In this document: in pieces, positions 60,469 to 64,000 of the stretch
Numbering within the stretch: the first letter of the stretch is position 1
How the letters are laid out: each line of letters begins with the position of its first letter
Source: Combretum micranthum
Taxonomy: Eukaryota; Streptophyta; Magnoliopsida; Myrtales; Combretaceae
Assembly (NCBI GenBank): GCA_024138025.1
Contig: JAMXBD010001249.1
Location: 367,306 to 431,305, forward strand
DNA length: 64,000 nt
Direction: 5' to 3'
Notes under the pieces: generated by a model
Seen by the model: the letters and a program-made list of their open reading frames with translations, nothing else
Told to the model about the DNA's origin: nothing
The model's database searches: none
Program-made: the position numbers and the translations under genes

Positions 60469-62399
60469 AGACATAATAGAGCCAATATATATTTATTTCA
60501 TGTTTGCAAAAGAAAATATTTTAATTATTATTGTTAATAGGAGATTTTAGACTATAACTCATTGGGTCGTGATTCTAGGCCAGCGGGTCCCTAGGCCTAC
60601 TAGGAATCTCCTAGAAAGCCTAATACCTAAAGGCCTTAAGTCTAGGCAATCTCCTAATCTTACTAGTAAGCCTCACGAAGGCTTCAACTCTCACTTACGA
60701 CCGAGGTCCTTGACTTAGTCACAACTTCTTAAATGAAGGCCTATGGCAACAAGATCCATCTAGTTGCGACCTTGACCTCAAAAGGGGCTAATCGCGGCTT
60801 GACATCTATGTTTCCCTGGGAATTATGGCTGTGTAAAAAACCCGATTAAACCATGAATAGAACTGAATTGAATTTTTGGTTTTTTTTTGTTTAAGTCAGT
60901 CTGGTTTGCTAAAGATAATTTAGTTCATAGTTTAGTTCGCAATCGCGACCTGTTATGTATTACATATATTTATAAAAAAAAAAAAGGACACTTGGTGCTT
61001 AAGTAATGAATTTCCCACCTAGCTTAAAAATAACCCTAACCCACTTTATAGACCATACTCTCACTTTCACTCTTAGTCTCTCACTTGTTTGGTTTACCTC
61101 TCCTACTCTCTCCCAATCTTGGTCTCCTCTTCAACTTCGACTTACTCTATATTTCACCTCACCCTAAGCAACACTCTACTCTTGCCTTGTTGTCTCTTAG
61201 GTTCAATTGCGATCAGTAGGAGAAACCACAAAATGGCAAGCAATCTAAACCTAACTTTGACTCACTTTTGCACCATTTAACTCGCATATTGATTTCCCTT
61301 ATGAAGGTAATTAATTCCTATCTTGATTCTTAGTTTCAAAGATCCCAATTGCAGTTTGAAAACCCTAATTACATATTGAAATCTATTGTACATAAGTATT
61401 AGCGTTATTTATTTATAGGCTATGTGTTATTGAATATTTAGCTCCTTTTTTTAGTATTCCTCCATTAGTAAATTGGAGAACCATGTTTTATTATCCATTT
61501 GAGTAATCCATGGCAGTTGTTGTTCTCTTTGCAGATCATGTCCTTATTCTTTACTTTTGATTTTTTTATGATTGCTTTTTTGTATTTATGCTGAACTTCT
61601 AAATATTCTATGTTTTGTTATGTATTATTGCTGTAATAATGGATTTATGTGTTTCCTGCAATTCTAAATATCAACTCTTGCAATCGATTGACATACGTTC
61701 ATCTTTAGTAGCCGAGCTGCTGGTAAAAGGTCTGTATGCATTTATTGAATTTTTAACTTTATATGTGATATGGTATTATCTTTATATTTTAAAAGATGAT
61801 AATCAAGCTAGCCCTATCAGAAACAACTTTTTAGATTTAGAGATTTCTACGTTTTAGATACAGGTAATTCCTTATGCACTTTGAAGTGTTATATTTGATT
61901 ATGTTAATGAGATGTGAACAATTAGTATGTTTTAAAGTTAGCCTCCATTGGCCTCATTCTTGTCAAATTGTTTGTGTTTGTAGATAAATGGTGGTAATTA
62001 GAGTTAACTAGTCTTAGAGACTTGCCTTCAGCAAGGGAATTTGCTACAGCCCTCTTAATTGGAAACTACAAAATTATTATGGGGGAACTTTTGCTTTTAG
62101 TTCGTTGGTTTCTTTTATTGGTCTTTTGTTACAATATGGACTTTTATACAAGTATGGTGGTTGGTATGGCAAGCAATATTTATCAGATGTATACGTCTTA
62201 GACACCGGTACTTTTGAATCTCTAACTTGATATATTATTATATATATAGATTTATAAATTTTTCCTTAAATTGTTGGTACTTGGTAGTGGTACATATAGC
62301 TATCATATATATATTTATATATATTAGTTGAAGAAGAAGATTGGTCATTGTGAAGCAAGAGCTAGCTATGTAAAATCTTTGGATTTTTTATGTTAACCT
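60469..62399. other. Spacer with weak coding-like patches
   Basis: 61,030-61,280 is C/T-rich like a plant 5' leader and ends in a short ORF. 61,615-61,857 is open for 80 codons ('CNSKYQLLQSIDIRSSLVAELL'), but I recognise no family and could not connect it to other exons. (TA)-rich runs lie at 62,230-62,330. No convincing gene. Confidence 0.35.
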
Positions 62400-64000
62400 T
62401 ATAATAGAAACCCTAGAGCCAGAAATCAAACTGGAACCCTAAAGTCAACTAGATTAACAACAAACCCTAATGAATCTAGATCCGGCAATCCCGCGTGTAA
62501 AACCATAAATAGTAAAAATAAGATAACTTTAGATTATAATGCGAAATAATGTCACATAACCTAAAAATATCATATTTTCCCAAAAATCACTCATATATCG
62601 AACCCGAATGGGATTAGTTTTCGAAAACTGTGACTCGATACACAAAATGGTGAAAAACATTCCGATAACATATCTAGACTCGTAATAAGATGATGATTTG
62701 TAAAATATCAGTTTCGTAATTTTTCGGTATCTAAAATATTAGATATAGCATATTTATGTATTTTCTTTACTAAGGGTAATTTATTATCTTGTTTACTATT
62801 CATTATACTATTTCTACTAGGGTGGTATCGATCGGTTTGTTTTTTTTTCCATCCCAAACCAAACCATTAGTAACGTTTGGTTTGGATTAAAAATTTTTAA
62901 ACCATTAAATAACGGTTTTGGTTCAGTTTGGATTACGAATTAAATTAAAATTCTAACAAAAAATTTTCTTTGTTCTAGTTTTTTACATTTATGTATACTT
63001 AAATATTTATATCATTTTACAAAGTTTATATTATAAACCAAGAAAAAATATTTTATGAATTCATCATACTTTTAATCTATAGTTCTCTGTAACATTAGTT
63101 ATTCACCATAAAATACATCCACTATCCAATACATGGTAAGTCATAATTTATAACTTTTAATAGAATTATCATATCAATTATCTACCAATGAATTTACTAA
63201 AGTAAAAGTTCATTTATCAACAAAATTCATCAACAAATAAAATGATCCGCTGACAAAATATATTAAACAATTAAACATAATAAGAATTATAACAAATTTC
63301 ATACTTTTATGAAGTTAGAAGCTATAGTCATCATCAATAAAAAAATTATATCAAGAGCTTAAAAAAATTTAAAAATGAACAAATTGAAATCAATATTCAC
63401 CAAATAATAAATATCAAATGAAATCATATGAACATATAGTAAAATATTATTATTTTTCTAAAATGGGTTGGTTTGGATTAGAAAATTTTTAAACCAAACC
63501 ACTAAAAAAACCATTTTTTCGGTTTAGATTTATTCGGTTACGGATATATTTTTTTGCCCACTCTTACTTTCTACTATTCATTACTATTCAAGTATCTCTA
63601 CTTTTTTTTAAAACCCATTTTTTACACCTTACATACCTATACTTACAATTTTTTCTCCATAAAAACTTTACATCACTTATCACTCAACTTTTCTTACGGT
63701 TTTCTTCTAAAATTATTTTTTATTCTCTCCTTTCCCTCTCTTTAAGGACGCCAACCACTCTCACTCTCCATCAGTTATTTATTTTTCTTTTCATTTATAA
63801 TTTATCGCATAAAAAATCCTCTACATTTTTCTATAAACCACCTCTCCCTCCACTTTTTCATGCGTCTCATTTTATATACTAAAACTCTACCAAATTTCCT
63901 CTAATTTTTTTCTCTCTAAAAATCCCCTTTTCAAACACTAATTTACCAACCACTTCTCATTAGGAAAGATAAACACATCCATTTGTCTCTTTCATTTCCA
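62400..64000 (+). mobile_element. LTR-like unit in plus orientation, cut by the window end
   Basis: It matches the 561-4,729 unit from about 780 onward. 'aaaccctaa' and 'gaaaccctag' words come first, then 'aatatcagtttcgtaatttttcgg' (also at about 1,080), then the '...ctattcattactattcaagtatctctac' stretch (about 1,195-1,225), then a TATA-like 'tctataaacc' and C/T-rich leader near 63,830. A hAT MITE has been inserted at 62,818. The unit continues beyond 64,000. Confidence 0.5.
62818..63566. mobile_element. hAT-type MITE (749 bp) nested in the LTR-like unit
   Basis: The ends are TAGGGTGG and, inverted, TAAGAGTGGG. Target copies ATTTCTAC (62,810-62,817) and CTTTCTAC (63,567-63,574) agree at 7 of 8. 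Interior words such as 'aaaccattaaat', 'cggtttggattacg' and 'aatgatccgctga' match the MITE at 22,223-23,017 in order, so the two are the same family. If it is removed, the LTR-like unit reads on without a gap. Confidence 0.87.

Noticed and set aside
61615..61857. Possible exon of a host gene
   Set aside because: No family recognised, no matching neighbouring exons, and the region is flanked by TA-rich spacer.

Overview
The window looks like AT-rich, repeat-dense nuclear DNA of a flowering plant, most likely a eudicot. The evidence is two intron-containing genes with plant-type splice sites, nested LTR-retrotransposon debris, hAT- and Mutator-type MITEs, and a degraded endogenous pararetrovirus. 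The sequence alone does not give a species. No bacterial operons, CRISPR arrays, rRNA or tRNA genes were seen.

Layout. 1-11.9 kb is a mosaic of long LTR-like remnants: one unit bounded by inverted TGTCACGCCCCGA ends at 561-4729, and a related sequence in the opposite orientation just after it. 11,898-19,148 is a complete non-autonomous LTR retrotransposon. It has two LTRs, a 5-bp ATTAT target duplication and a PBS-like and PPT-like site. It carries a decayed gag but no pol, and two internal direct-repeat arrays. 20-26.2 kb holds LTR-like debris and two hAT-type MITEs with near-perfect 8-bp target duplications. 26.4-29.5 kb (+) is a four-exon gene for a coiled-coil protein of about 100 residues. 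33.2-37.3 kb (-) is a four-exon gene for a Golgi nucleotide-sugar transporter of the UUAT type (UDP-uronic acid transporters, KT family). It is intact except for one missing base in exon 1. A 53-base poly-G run lies at 39.2 kb.

43.43-50.74 kb (-) is a nearly full-length endogenous caulimovirid of petuvirus/florendovirus type. In order it holds movement protein, coat/zinc knuckle, protease, reverse transcriptase, RNase H, a second ORF, and then a pregenomic-RNA-type promoter. It has many frameshifts and one RNase H stop, so it cannot be active as it stands. One end abuts a palindromic (TA)13 tract. From 50.8 kb to the end there are more long LTR-like remnants in both orientations, a fold-back MITE with a perfect 10-bp target duplication (60.1 kb), and a hAT MITE nested inside an LTR-like unit (62.8 kb).

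Only the coiled-coil gene and the UUAT-like transporter look like host protein genes. Nearly everything else is transposon, virus or AT-rich spacer. Element boundaries supported by target duplications are firm. LTR-like units called from internal similarity are approximate.
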